Shown piece after piece: positions 24,551 to 32,917 of a stretch of 64,000 nucleotides of DNA. Numbering within the stretch: the stretch's first letter is position 1; each line of letters begins with the position of its first letter. A program made the position numbers and the translations under genes. Below the pieces are notes generated by a model. The model was given only the letters and a program-made list of their open reading frames with translations, was not told the DNA's origin and made no database searches. The stretch lies in the NCBI RefSeq assembly GCF_030150285.1, contig NZ_JASLGE010000032.1, forward strand, positions 114,896 to 178,895. The letters run 5' to 3'. The stretch comes from Pseudomonas sp. GTDB taxonomy: Bacteria; Pseudomonadota; Gammaproteobacteria; Pseudomonadales; Pseudomonadaceae.

Positions 24551-25627
24551 TTAGCCGCGTTGACGCTTGGGCAACACATCCTTGAGCTTGGCATGCATGC
24601 TGCGCAGGGTGTTTTCAGTGCTGGTCCAGTCGATGCAGGCATCGGTGATCGACACACCATATTGCAAGTCGGCGAGGTCTTTGGGGATCGCCTGGCAACC
24701 CCAGTTCAGGTGACTTTCAACCATCAGGCCGATAATCGACTGGTTGCCTTCGAGGATCTGGTTGGCGACGTTTTCCATCACCAGCGGTTGCAGGGCCGGG
24801 TCCTTGTTGGAGTTGGCATGGCTGCAGTCGACCATGATGTTCGGGCTGATCTTGGCCTTGTTCAGCGCTTGTTCGCACAGCGCTACGCTGACCGAATCAT
24901 AGTTCGGCTTGCCGTTGCCGCCGCGCAATACCACGTGGCCGTAGGCGTTGCCCTTGGTGGTGACGATCGATACGCCGCCCTGCTGGTTGATCCCCAGGAA
25001 ACGATGCGGGCTGGAAACCGATTGCAGCGCGTTGATGGCAACGGTCAAACCGCCATCTGTGCCGTTTTTGAAACCCACCGCCGATGACAGGCCGGAGGCC
25101 ATTTCGCGGTGAGTCTGCGACTCGGTGGTGCGAGCGCCAATGGCCGACCAACTGATCAGGTCCTGCAGGTACTGCGGGGAAATCGGATCGAGGGCTTCGG
25201 TGGCGGTCGGCAGGCCTTTTTCAGCCAGGTCCAAGAGCAATTGGCGACCGATATGCAAGCCGTCTTCGATCTTGAACGAGTCGTCCAGGTACGGGTCGTT
25301 GATCAGGCCTTTCCAGCCCACCGTGGTACGTGGCTTTTCGAAATAGACGCGCATGACCAGGTACAAGGTGTCGCTGACTTCAGCGGCGAGTACCTTAAGG
25401 CGCTCGGCGTATTCGTGGGCCGCCTTGATATCGTGGATCGAGCACGGCCCGATGACAACGAAAAGCCGATGGTCTTTGCCATCCAGGATATTGCGAATCA
25501 CCTCACGCCCTTTGGTCACCGTCTGCAGTGCGGTCTCGCTGAGCGGGATCTCGCGTTTGAGGCGTTCAGGTGTGATCAGGGTTTCGTTGGAGGCAACGTT
25601 TAGGTCGTCGATCGGTAAATCAGCCAT
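24551..25627 (-). CDS. 3-deoxy-7-phosphoheptulonate (DAHP) synthase, class I alpha
   Basis: 358 residues, the length of AroF/AroG/AroH enzymes. It condenses phosphoenolpyruvate and erythrose 4-phosphate, the first step of aromatic amino-acid synthesis. Landmarks: FVVIGPCSIHD (metal-binding Cys), MRVYFEKPRTTVGWKG, GARTTESQTHREMASGLS, GFKNGTDG and MVDCSHANSNKD with the catalytic and metal-binding residues. The feedback specificity (Tyr, Phe or Trp) cannot be told by eye. The ATG at 25627 gives the standard N-terminus; the open frame runs 69 codons further without support. No leader peptide or attenuator was found in the 131 bp upstream. Confidence 0.93.
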   Translation of the reverse strand: MADLPIDDLNVASNETLITPERLKREIPLSETALQTVTKGREVIRNILDGKDHRLFVVIGPCSIHDIKAAHEYAERLKVLAAEVSDTLYLVMRVYFEKPRTTVGWKGLINDPYLDDSFKIEDGLHIGRQLLLDLAEKGLPTATEALDPISPQYLQDLISWSAIGARTTESQTHREMASGLSSAVGFKNGTDGGLTVAINALQSVSSPHRFLGINQQGGVSIVTTKGNAYGHVVLRGGNGKPNYDSVSVALCEQALNKAKISPNIMVDCSHANSNKDPALQPLVMENVANQILEGNQSIIGLMVESHLNWGCQAIPKDLADLQYGVSITDACIDWTSTENTLRSMHAKLKDVLPKRQRG

Positions 25628-25758
25628 CGTGTTACTCGTCAGGTCACGGGTGCCGGCCGCCAGCGATCCCCGTGCGGCGGAACACAGCTTGATTGAGCGC
25701 ATCGGGGAGCCGAACCTTAACGCGTTAACTGGCCCGTCGACAATGGGCACACACCGCT

Positions 25759-26205
25759 TTAATCCACAACGGGCTGCGCGTACGTGCGGTCCAGAGTGGC
25801 TTGCGAAAACTCGGCAGCGTGGTGGTTGATCCATTCCAGCGCCAGGGTTTCAGTGTTTTCGGGTGTCGGGCCGACATTTCGCTGGAGGCGGCAATAGTGT
25901 TCGATCTGGCAGACCTGCTCACCCATGCGGGCACCAAACAGCGTTTGATCGTCGGTAAACGCGACGCCGACACGATAGCCGTCGGGTTGTTTCTCACACC
26001 AGGCAATGTAGCCCGGGTAGCGCGCGTTTTCGCCGAGGGTCGGCATGCTCATGTCCACCGCCATGCCGCGTCGCCAGCGCTTGTCGCTGTGGCATGCCAC
26101 GCCGCCCAAGCTGATAGAGTGCAGCTTGCTACGCGAGAGAGAGGGGTGTTTTCGGGAAGTGATCTCGACAGGAACATCATCTGGGTGAGGTAAAAAACGA
26201 CCCAT
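25759..26205 (-). CDS. PilZ-domain-like protein with degenerate c-di-GMP motif
   Basis: 148 residues. The beta-barrel pattern of PilZ is present, with LHSISLGGVAC standing where D/NxSxxG is expected (Asp/Asn replaced by Ser) and HPDDVPVEI where the arginine motif RxxxR precedes the barrel. Both binding motifs are altered, so c-di-GMP binding is doubtful. The C-terminal half has ARYPGYIAWCEKQPDGYRVGVAF, which matches PilZ strands. It is divergent from the thioredoxin-like gene with 40 bp between starts. Confidence 0.75.
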   Translation of the reverse strand: MGRFLPHPDDVPVEITSRKHPSLSRSKLHSISLGGVACHSDKRWRRGMAVDMSMPTLGENARYPGYIAWCEKQPDGYRVGVAFTDDQTLFGARMGEQVCQIEHYCRLQRNVGPTPENTETLALEWINHHAAEFSQATLDRTYAQPVVD

Positions 26206-26245
26206 GTATGCACACTCCGGGTGCCATTATTTTGAAATTGTTTTC

Positions 26246-26590
26246 ATGAGTATAGTGACTGAAATGCAATTGACTGACTTTGATGCTGATCAGCGCCTTT
26301 TAGGGTTCGCGGGCACCTCGCTGGTGGTGTTCACCAGTGTGGGCTGTTCGGCGTGTCGTACGGCGCGCCATAGGCTCCCCCAGATGGAACTGCCGATTGA
26401 CCGTGTGTGCTGGATCGATGCCGGTGACAACGGCGGGCTGGTCGAGCGCTACGGGATCTTTCATCTGCCCGCTTTATATGTCGTGCATGACGGTGCCTTT
26501 TACGGCGAGCTCAAGTCGCGCTTGAGCGAAGGCGACCTGGCGCATCATATAAGGCTTGCGTTGCTGCGCGAGCCGGACGAACTACCGTAA
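26246..26590 (+). CDS. Thioredoxin-like protein with a CSAC active site
   Basis: 114 residues. SLVVFTSVGCSACRTARHRL is the beta-strand plus CxxC of the thioredoxin fold, and FHLPALYVVHDG supplies the cis-proline loop. The dipeptide between the cysteines is Ser-Ala rather than Gly-Pro, so the redox potential probably differs from thioredoxin. No signal peptide, hence cytoplasmic. The start at 26246 is preferred over the ATG at 26204, which would overlap the divergent PilZ-like start; the ribosome-binding site is weak. It is followed 41 bp later by the nucleotidase gene. Confidence 0.82.
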   Translation: MSIVTEMQLTDFDADQRLLGFAGTSLVVFTSVGCSACRTARHRLPQMELPIDRVCWIDAGDNGGLVERYGIFHLPALYVVHDGAFYGELKSRLSEGDLAHHIRLALLREPDELP

Positions 26591-26631
26591 CCCTGCTGTT
26601 CAACCACTGTCCTGATACCTTCGGAGGCAAC

Positions 26632-27549
26632 ATGAGCAAAGGCTTGAAGGGCAAATTGGTACTGGCCATCTCGTCTCGGGCGCTGTTCGATTTGAGCGAG
26701 AGCCATCAGGTGTACCTGGCGCACGGCATTGAGGCCTACCGGCAGTACCAGATTGAGCATGAAGATGAAGTGCTGGAGCCTGGCGATGCGTTTGCGCTGG
26801 TCAAAAAACTTCTCAGTTTCAATGCCAGCCTGGGCCGTGAGCGGGTCGAAGTGGTGTTGGTGTCGCGTAATAGCGCGGACACGGGGCTGCGAGTGTTTAA
26901 CTCCATTCAGCATTACGGGCTCAACATCTCCCGTGCGGCGTTTTCCGGCGGGCGAAACCCTCACCCGTACCTGAATGCGTTTGGCTGCGACCTGTTTTTA
27001 TCGACCCATGCCGAGGATGTGCGCAGTGCGCTGGCGGCCGGGTTTGCCGCCGCCACGATTTTGTCGGGCGGGGCGCGGCGTGCAGAAAGCACCGAATTGC
27101 GCATTGCATTCGACGGGGACGCCGTGCTGTTTTCGGACGATTCCGAGCGTGTTTATCAAGAAGGCGGCCTTGAGGCCTTTCAATCGCTTGAGCGTGAAGC
27201 GGCGCGTAACCCCTTGCGTGGCGGGCCGTTCAAGGGGTTTTTAGAGGCGTTGAACCTACTGCAGCGCGAGTTCGCGGACGACGCCTGCCCGATTCGAACC
27301 GCGCTGGTCACTGCCCGTTCGGCTCCGGCCCATGAACGGGTTATCCGCACGTTGCGCGACTGGGACATTCGCCTGGACGAGTCGTTGTTTCTCGGCGGGC
27401 TGGACAAATCGGCGTTTCTGGAAGCCTTCGCGGCCGACGTGTTCTTTGATGACCAGGCGGGCCATTGTGAAAGGGCCCGGCAAGTGGTTGCGACCGGTCA
27501 TGTCCCTCACGGCATCAGCAATGAACCTCGTGCCACGACACCCGAATAA
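26632..27549 (+). CDS. Cytosolic 5'-nucleotidase (PF06189-like)
   Basis: 305 residues. Conserved blocks of the bacterial homologues of cytosolic 5'-nucleotidase IA are present: LVLAISSRALFDLSESHQVY near the N-terminus, EVVLVSRNSADTGLRVFNS, FDGDAVLFSDDSE (the Asp-rich phosphatase motif) and ALVTARSAPAHERVIRTLRDW, with FFDDQAGH near the end. It dephosphorylates nucleoside monophosphates in a HAD-like manner. The start has GGAGG 4-8 bases upstream. It may share a transcript with the thioredoxin-like gene. Confidence 0.9.
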   Translation: MSKGLKGKLVLAISSRALFDLSESHQVYLAHGIEAYRQYQIEHEDEVLEPGDAFALVKKLLSFNASLGRERVEVVLVSRNSADTGLRVFNSIQHYGLNISRAAFSGGRNPHPYLNAFGCDLFLSTHAEDVRSALAAGFAAATILSGGARRAESTELRIAFDGDAVLFSDDSERVYQEGGLEAFQSLEREAARNPLRGGPFKGFLEALNLLQREFADDACPIRTALVTARSAPAHERVIRTLRDWDIRLDESLFLGGLDKSAFLEAFAADVFFDDQAGHCERARQVVATGHVPHGISNEPRATTPE

Positions 27550-27643
27550 CGCGGTATGCCTGTCATCATGTGGCCCGTCGAGAGTGGTTGGGCGCTGCTA
27601 AGCTAACTCCATCTCGGCCATTCTGGCAGTCGGGGGAGGTTGC

Positions 27644-28144
27644 ATGATTCGCTCGATACTGTACGCCACAGACCTTGGGGTTTACGCGCCGATTGTGATG
27701 CAGCACGCGCTGGGGCTGGCCCGCAGCTTCAGTGCCGACCTGTATGTGGTGCACGCGGTTGAGCCCATGGGGTTGTTCGCGGAGTCTGTGTTGCAAAGCT
27801 ATCTTGATGAGCAGGCGTTAAGCGAGTTTATAGAACAAGGCATGACGACCATGCTGGCGAATATCGAACTGCGTGTACTGGAAACCCTTCGCGACGAGCT
27901 GGCCGGTTGTGAACAGGACCTGGCCTTGATTCGCTCAGTCACCGTGGTTCAAGGCGAGCCCGCGCAGGTCATTCTGGACCAGTTGAGCCGGCTGCCCGTG
28001 GATTTGCTGGTGCTTGGCAGTCACGGTCAGCAGGGCAGTGACCTGGCTCCTCTGGGGCGAACGGCCGCACGGCTTGTTGGGCAAGTGGCGGTGCCGGTGT
28101 ATTTGGTGCCACTGACGCAGCGTCGACGTCGAACTGCTGTGTAG
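27644..28144 (+). CDS. Universal stress protein, UspA family
   Basis: 166 residues. It starts MIRSILYATDLG, the first strand of the Usp fold, and has the ATP-binding pattern LLVLGSHGQQGSDLAPLGRTAARLVGQVAVPVYLVP (G-2x-G-9x-G-type). One Usp domain, the length of ATP-binding UspF-like proteins. GGGAGG lies about 6 bases upstream of the ATG. It is expected to be induced in stress or stationary phase; the trigger is not visible. Confidence 0.9.
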   Translation: MIRSILYATDLGVYAPIVMQHALGLARSFSADLYVVHAVEPMGLFAESVLQSYLDEQALSEFIEQGMTTMLANIELRVLETLRDELAGCEQDLALIRSVTVVQGEPAQVILDQLSRLPVDLLVLGSHGQQGSDLAPLGRTAARLVGQVAVPVYLVPLTQRRRRTAV

Positions 28145-28253
28145 GAGAAGTCATCAAAAACGATAAAAAGTTCTAGATTTCTTGTTCGCACCTTCCATAT
28201 AGTTATATACCGCCGCCGACACCCTTGGCGTCAACCTGCTTTGAGGGATGCAT

Positions 28254-29228
28254 ATGAAGCTTCAACAACTGCGCTACATCTGGGAAGTGGCGCACCACGA
28301 CCTCAACGTGTCGGCCACCGCACAGAGCCTGTACACCTCTCAGCCAGGTATCAGCAAACAGATCCGTCTGCTGGAAGACGAGTTGGGCGTTGAGGTGTTT
28401 GCGCGCAGTGGTAAGCACCTGACCCGCGTTACGCCCGCCGGCGAGCGCATAATCACCACCGCCGGGGAAATTCTGCGCAAGGTCGAAAGCATCAAGCAGA
28501 TCGCCCAAGAGTTTTCCAACGAGAAAAAAGGCACCCTGTCGATTGCCACGACGCATACGCAGGCGCGCTATGCCTTGCCACCGGTGATCAGCAACTTCAT
28601 CAAGCAATACCCGGATGTCGCCTTGCACATGCACCAGGGCTCGCCGATGCAAATCGCCGAGATGGCTGCTGATGGTACGGTTGATTTTGCCATTGCCACC
28701 GAAGCGCTTGAGCTGTTTGGTGACCTGGTGATGATGCCGTGCTATCGCTGGAACCGGTGTGTGGTTGTGCCCCAGGGCCACCCTTTGGCCAAGTTGGGCA
28801 AGTTGACGCTTGAAGCGCTGGCTGAGTATCCGATTGTGACCTATGTGTTCGGTTTTACCGGCCGCTCCAAGCTCGATGAAGCGTTCAGCCATCGCGGCCT
28901 GACCCCCAAAGTCGTGTTTACCGCTGCCGATGCTGACGTGATTAAAACCTATGTGCGCCTGGGCCTGGGCGTTGGCATCGTGGCTAAAATGGCTGTCGAC
29001 ACGGCTCTGGACAAGGATCTGGTGGTGCTGGATGCCAGCGAACTGTTTGAGTCCAGCATCACTAAAATCGGTTTCCGTCGTGGCACCTTCCTGCGCGGGT
29101 TTATGTGCGACTTTATTGAAAAGTTTGCACCGCACCTGACCCGTGAAGTCATGGCCAAGGCCATTCAGTGCCATAACAAACAGGAACTTGAAGACCTCTT
29201 TGAGGGTGTTGAACTGCCGGTTCACTAA
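28254..29228 (+). CDS. cysB: LysR-type regulator of cysteine biosynthesis CysB
   Basis: 324 residues, the exact length of CysB. It opens MKLQQLRYIWEVAHHDLNVSATA and the HTH continues TSQPGISKQIRLLEDELGVEVF. The effector domain has SIATTHTQARYALPPVI (sulfate/N-acetylserine site with the conserved Thr residues) and YVFGFTGRSKLDEAF. CysB activates sulfate assimilation when N-acetylserine accumulates. The second ATG at 28254 is used because GAGGG is 6 bases upstream; the first ATG lies on that sequence. Confidence 0.96.
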   Translation: MKLQQLRYIWEVAHHDLNVSATAQSLYTSQPGISKQIRLLEDELGVEVFARSGKHLTRVTPAGERIITTAGEILRKVESIKQIAQEFSNEKKGTLSIATTHTQARYALPPVISNFIKQYPDVALHMHQGSPMQIAEMAADGTVDFAIATEALELFGDLVMMPCYRWNRCVVVPQGHPLAKLGKLTLEALAEYPIVTYVFGFTGRSKLDEAFSHRGLTPKVVFTAADADVIKTYVRLGLGVGIVAKMAVDTALDKDLVVLDASELFESSITKIGFRRGTFLRGFMCDFIEKFAPHLTREVMAKAIQCHNKQELEDLFEGVELPVH

Positions 29229-29247
29229 GCCCCGACTGCGGTACCTG

Positions 29248-29270
29248 GCCCGCCTGTCCCTCAGGCGGGC
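29248..29270. terminator. Hairpin after cysB
   Basis: A perfect 9-bp stem GCCCGCCTG/CAGGCGGGC with a 5-base loop, 19 bp after the cysB stop. The T-tract is poor. Confidence 0.55.
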
Positions 29271-29391
29271 TGATATTCGCGGGTGTTACCCCACTAATGC
29301 AGTGTTGCCCCGTCACTCCTTGAAGATAGCCGCGTGATTGACCCTGGCGCAGCCATCACGGCTGTCCCTCACCGACTTCAAGGACCCTGCC

Positions 29392-30759
29392 ATGAGCGAG
29401 CGCGCTACCGAATTTTCTACCCTGACTCCCGCCTTAAGCCCCGCCTTTATCAGCGCCGATGATGCGGCGGTGTACGCCCATGAGCTGATTGTCGCGATCA
29501 AGAATGGAATCGTGTATGGCGGTTTTATTCTCAGCAAAAACCATCAGTTCTTTGCCACGCTGCCGCAAGCGGGTGCGCTGCACAGTTTCGATCCTGCCCA
29601 AGTCTTGTCGCTGTCGCCTGAGGGGAATTTCCTGCCGATGGCCGGGTATGTGATTGAAGGCATGTACCATTCCAACACGTCGCTGTACCGCGTGCCTTGG
29701 GCTGTTCATGAAGAGAGTGAGTTGCAGGACAACTTTTTCTCGATTCAGGATCTGAATATGGCGATGCGCTACCGTGATAATTACCCGCGTTTTTACCTCT
29801 CGTGCCCCGATAAATGTGTGCTGAGCTACATCGCCAGCGGTACCGATTTTGAGCGCGCGCTTTGGCCTTTGTTCACGCGTACACGGCCGCATTATCCAGG
29901 CACGCTTGAGCGGGCTTATGACTTGGGTTCTCTGATGCCCAGCCATTTGGTGGGCCTGATGGCGGTGGTGGGGCAGTTGTATGTGGTGCTGCCGGGCGGG
30001 CACTGGGCCCGGCGCTCCAGGTTGGGTGTCAACTGGGCAACGGACCAGCAGAACTCACAACTGCCCATTGATCGCCAGCCGGTCAGCGGGCCGCTGTGCA
30101 GCACGTTGAGGGAGGCAGTGTCAGGGGCTCAGCAGCAGATGCTCAAGCGCAAGGATCTCCAGCAAGCGGGTTACATCCTGGTACAGGAAAACACAGGGGA
30201 ATACGTCTGCACCCGTCCTCTGCAGGTGGCTTTTCTAGAGTTTGATCGCAGCCGTGTGTTCCCCAAAAATGCCAGCGGCGTACCCGCTTTGCCGACAGGC
30301 TGCCGTGTGGTTGGCGTCTATCAGTCGGGGGATGAACACGACAGTGAGCTGCCGGATGCCTTGAATGAAGTCTTTGGCGACTTTTTTTCGCCAGGCAACC
30401 TGTTCGTCAACCTGTTGCTGGCGCGTGCCACACCTGGCTGCGAGATTTATTTTTGCACTCGACGGGGCGGTTTGCTGCGTTACAACAGTGAGCAATCCGA
30501 GGCGCAATCCACGTTGCTGGCAGAGCTGACCACTGTCAATGGTGTTGCCAGTGAGTTGGAATCACAGTTGTTGGCCGCCGAACTCAGTGCTCGGGATTAT
30601 GTGCGTCGCGTGGCGGCGGCGGGTCAGCTTGAGGTCATCATTGCCGATGGGGTCTGGACACAGGTGGGGCCGGTCGACCAGACGTGGGAGCCATTTGCGG
30701 CGGTGACAAACGCTGGGGAGACCCTCAATGATCAGGCCCAAGCACTGCATTGGGCATGA
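29392..30759 (+). CDS. Two-repeat DUF4329-like protein
   Basis: 455 residues, no signal peptide or membrane segment. It appears to hold two related units. The first (about 20-150) reads DDAAVYAHELIVAIKNGIVYGGFILSKN then FLPMAGYVIEGMYHS. The second (about 255-360) reads LREAVSGAQQQMLKRKDLQQAGYILVQEN then LPTGCRVVGVYQSGDEH. This layout of helix, GG/GYI strand and a late GxYHS or GVYQS motif recalls the DUF4329 domain, also found at the C-termini of Rhs-type toxins. In the second unit the His is replaced by Gln. The ATG at 29392 follows AAGGA at 8 bases. No immunity-like gene is next to it. Function unknown. Confidence 0.6.
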   Translation: MSERATEFSTLTPALSPAFISADDAAVYAHELIVAIKNGIVYGGFILSKNHQFFATLPQAGALHSFDPAQVLSLSPEGNFLPMAGYVIEGMYHSNTSLYRVPWAVHEESELQDNFFSIQDLNMAMRYRDNYPRFYLSCPDKCVLSYIASGTDFERALWPLFTRTRPHYPGTLERAYDLGSLMPSHLVGLMAVVGQLYVVLPGGHWARRSRLGVNWATDQQNSQLPIDRQPVSGPLCSTLREAVSGAQQQMLKRKDLQQAGYILVQENTGEYVCTRPLQVAFLEFDRSRVFPKNASGVPALPTGCRVVGVYQSGDEHDSELPDALNEVFGDFFSPGNLFVNLLLARATPGCEIYFCTRRGGLLRYNSEQSEAQSTLLAELTTVNGVASELESQLLAAELSARDYVRRVAAAGQLEVIIADGVWTQVGPVDQTWEPFAAVTNAGETLNDQAQALHWA

Positions 30760-31065
30760 TAATGGCTGGAGTGCCTTAGGGGGGCGGATGCCGTTTGGAC
30801 GAAAACCGGGCGTGTGACTTCGCAATGGCAGCCGGGCGCAACGGTGGGCTAGTATGAACAGACGCTCTGGGCTGAGCGGGGCTATGTAGATGGCGATAAT
30901 GTGCTTCATTTATTAGCAAAAGTTACGGTGCCCCTGAATTGTTATTCAAGCATGAACTTATCCGCTGTTTGCACCTCTTATGCCGGTAGCCATTGGTCGC
31001 GGCCGCCTGATAAGCTCGCGGCTTTATTCGATTGCCCACGTTTGGCGCATGAACAAGGAAATAGC
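30760..31065. other. Intergenic region upstream of the FKBP isomerase gene
   Basis: 306 bp. The only open frame is an in-frame extension of the isomerase gene and has no support. AAGGAA (31056-31061) is the isomerase ribosome-binding site. I see no other clear signal. Confidence 0.4.
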
Positions 31066-31785
31066 ATGAAACAGCATCGGTTGGCGGCAGCTGTTGCCCT
31101 GGTAAGCTTGGTACTGGCGGGTTGTGATTCGCAGACCAGCGTAGAGCTGAAAACCCCGGCGCAGAAAGCTTCATACGGCATTGGCTTGAACATGGGTAAA
31201 AACCTGGCTCAAGAAGGCATGGATGACCTGGACTCCAAGGCCGTAGCACAGGGCATCGAAGATGCCGTTGGCAAAAAAGAGCAGAAACTCAAGGACGAAG
31301 AGCTGATTGAAGCGTTCGCTGCTCTGCAGAAGCGTGCTGAAGAACGCCTGACCAAAATGAGCGAAGAAGCTTCAGCCGCCGGCAAGAAGTTCCTTGAAGA
31401 AAATGGCAAGAAAGCAGGCGTTGTCACCACGGCTTCCGGCCTGCAATACGAAGTGATCAAAAAGGCCGATGGCCCGCAGCCTAAAGCCACCGACGTGGTG
31501 ACGGTCCACTACGAAGGCAAATTGATTGATGGCAAGGTGTTCGACAGCTCCGTCGAGCGCGGCAGCCCGATCGATCTGCCGGTCAGTGGCGTGATCCCGG
31601 GTTGGGTTGAAGGCCTGCAACTGATGCACGTCGGCGAGAAGTACAAACTGTATATCCCAAGCGAGCTGGCTTATGGCGAGCAAAGCCCGAGCCCGGCCAT
31701 TCCGGCCAACTCGGTGCTGGTTTTTGACCTGGAACTGCTGGGTATCAAAGACCCTGCAAAGCCTGAGCAAGACGCCGCTCAATAA
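31066..31785 (+). CDS. FKBP-type peptidyl-prolyl isomerase lipoprotein, FkpA/Mip-like
   Basis: 239 residues. The lipoprotein signal has the lipobox LAGC (Cys20). An N-terminal helical dimerisation region (about 30-115, with KASYGIGLNMGKNLAQEG and a charged coiled coil) precedes the FKBP domain (about 130-230: VTVHYEGKLIDGKVFDSS, GVIPGWVEGLQLM, IPSELAYGE, LVFDLELLGI). This is the Mip/FkpA layout of periplasmic folding helpers. The ATG at 31066 has AAGGAA upstream. The Cys-lipid anchor would tether it to the outer membrane. Confidence 0.92.
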   Translation: MKQHRLAAAVALVSLVLAGCDSQTSVELKTPAQKASYGIGLNMGKNLAQEGMDDLDSKAVAQGIEDAVGKKEQKLKDEELIEAFAALQKRAEERLTKMSEEASAAGKKFLEENGKKAGVVTTASGLQYEVIKKADGPQPKATDVVTVHYEGKLIDGKVFDSSVERGSPIDLPVSGVIPGWVEGLQLMHVGEKYKLYIPSELAYGEQSPSPAIPANSVLVFDLELLGIKDPAKPEQDAAQ

Positions 31786-31803
31786 GCTGTACCGTGTGCT
31801 GCC

Positions 31804-31827
31804 AACGCCCCGTCTCGACGGGGCGTT
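31804..31827 (+). terminator. Terminator of the FKBP isomerase gene
   Basis: The stem AACGCCCCG/CGGGGCGTT with a 6-base loop, 18 bp after the stop codon, followed by the modest T-tract GTCGTTT. Confidence 0.7.
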
Positions 31828-32023
31828 GTCGTTTATGCGCTTCGCGCACGTTACCCACACGCTGAGTCGACAGGCGGTAAAGACCTTTACGTTTCCCTGG
31901 CAAGTAGTACTTGGCCGTCAAGTCAATGAATGTATGGGGTTTTTTATGTGTGTAAAAAACGCCCGATTTAAGCGTAGCCCTTATAGGGCGGGCCTTTCAG
32001 CCGCAAAAAACAGCTCTGTTCAC

Positions 32024-32054
32024 AATGTTATCCACAATTTTTGTGGATAACATT
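32024..32054. repeat. Inverted pair of perfect DnaA boxes forming a hairpin
   Basis: AATGTTATCCACAA and its exact complement are separated by 3 bases. Each arm contains the consensus DnaA box TTATCCACA (32028-32036 on the plus strand, 32042-32050 on the minus strand). No dnaA, dnaN or AT-rich unwinding region is nearby, so it is not the chromosomal origin. Confidence 0.8.
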
Positions 32055-32198
32055 GGTCATCCGGTGCATGGCCGGGCTGCGCAGAGCGTCAAATAACCCG
32101 TCAGATCAAAACCCCCCAGAGACCTTGGCTGCTGTTAGGATTAAGATTCCAAGGAAAGTTCTGACTCGTTCTATTTAAAAGTCTGACGGGGTTAAGTA

Positions 32199-32552
32199 AT
32201 GGATCTGCAAATCATCACGCGTAATGGCGAGCCGGAGTACGCGGTTCTGCCATGGGACAGTTATCAGGCGTTGCTCAAAGCTGCCGGTCTTGGCGATCAG
32301 GCGGCTACCGCTGCGGCGGTTCATCCTCCAAAGACTGAACCGCAGTCGCCAGAACCGGCATTGCCCGGGCTCGATCAACTGCGCGATCTGCGCGAGACCA
32401 AAGGCCTGGCGCTGGAAGCGTTGGCCCGTACTGTAGGCATTAGCCCGTCTTATCTGGGAATGATTGAAACCGGTGAGCGTCTGCCGGATCTTGCCATTCG
32501 TCGCAGCTTGGCCTGGGAGCTGGGTGTTCCGGGCTGGAGGGAAGCATCATGA
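32199..32552 (+). CDS. XRE-type HTH protein with antitoxin-like N-terminus
   Basis: 117 residues. The first 30 (QIITRNGEPEYAVLPWDSYQALL) resemble the N-terminal strand-helix of Phd/YefM-type antitoxins. Residues 60-115 form a Cro/XRE HTH (LRDLRETKGLALEALARTVGISPSYLGMIETGERLPDL). Such a fusion would bind DNA and might be an autorepressor. It overlaps the next gene by 4 bp (ATGA). The three genes up to 33373 form one operon ending in a strong terminator, upstream of convergent prc; I recall the same order in P. aeruginosa. Confidence 0.85.
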   Translation: MDLQIITRNGEPEYAVLPWDSYQALLKAAGLGDQAATAAAVHPPKTEPQSPEPALPGLDQLRDLRETKGLALEALARTVGISPSYLGMIETGERLPDLAIRRSLAWELGVPGWREAS

Positions 32553-32917
32553 GCGTGCGTATCAGTCGTCAACACTGGGATGGGTTATTGGCTGAGCTGG
32601 ATCAGGCGCGTCGACAGCGCCATTTGCTCACGTATCGTGCGTTACTGGAGCGTTTGCAGTTGCCGAGCCCGGCCATGCTGACGCTGACAGCGGCGCTTGA
32701 GCATCTGGCCGCGATGGATGCGAAAGCGGATCAGCCGTTACGCAGTGCGCTGGTGATCAGCCAGGGAGCGAGCCGTTTACCGCGAACCGGCTTCTTTGAA
32801 TATGTGGAACGCATTGGGCGCTTTAGCGGCCCGCCGGATGGCGTGGCGGCGGCGTCATGGCACGCTTCTGAGGTGGTGCGGGTCTTTGAGTATGATTACG
32901 AACACGTGGAGGCTTAA
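32549..32917 (+). CDS. Conserved hypothetical protein of the HTH/Sel1 operon
   Basis: 122 residues, soluble and helical in its first half (LLAELDQARRQRHLLTYRALLERLQ), with a conserved-looking core ALVISQGASRLPRTGFFEYVERIGRF and an acidic C-terminus. It overlaps the HTH gene by 4 bp and is followed immediately by the Sel1-like gene. I do not recognise the family. The second gene of a compact HTH operon could encode a partner of the HTH protein, but no toxin motif is visible. Confidence 0.75.
   Translation: MSVRISRQHWDGLLAELDQARRQRHLLTYRALLERLQLPSPAMLTLTAALEHLAAMDAKADQPLRSALVISQGASRLPRTGFFEYVERIGRFSGPPDGVAAASWHASEVVRVFEYDYEHVEA

Larger units (their letters stand above)
31786..32198. other. Intergenic region between FKBP gene and HTH gene
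   Basis: 413 bp. It holds the isomerase terminator, a GCCC/GGGC hairpin near 31977-31993, the DnaA-box hairpin at 32024-32054 and an A/T-rich promoter-like stretch just before the HTH gene (TTCTGACT...TATTTAAA, about 32159-32181). Open frames here are not credible as genes. Confidence 0.5.

Noticed and set aside
25628..25758. A possible attenuator or leader peptide upstream of DAHP synthase
   Set aside because: No aromatic-rich leader frame and no alternative stem-loops with a T-run could be found.
28203..29225. A 340-codon open frame antisense to cysB
   Set aside because: It mirrors the whole of cysB and has no family resemblance; it is a shadow of codon usage.
32024..32054. Chromosomal replication origin
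   Set aside because: Only two DnaA boxes, no AT-rich unwinding region and none of the origin genes (dnaA, dnaN, gidA, rpmH) nearby.
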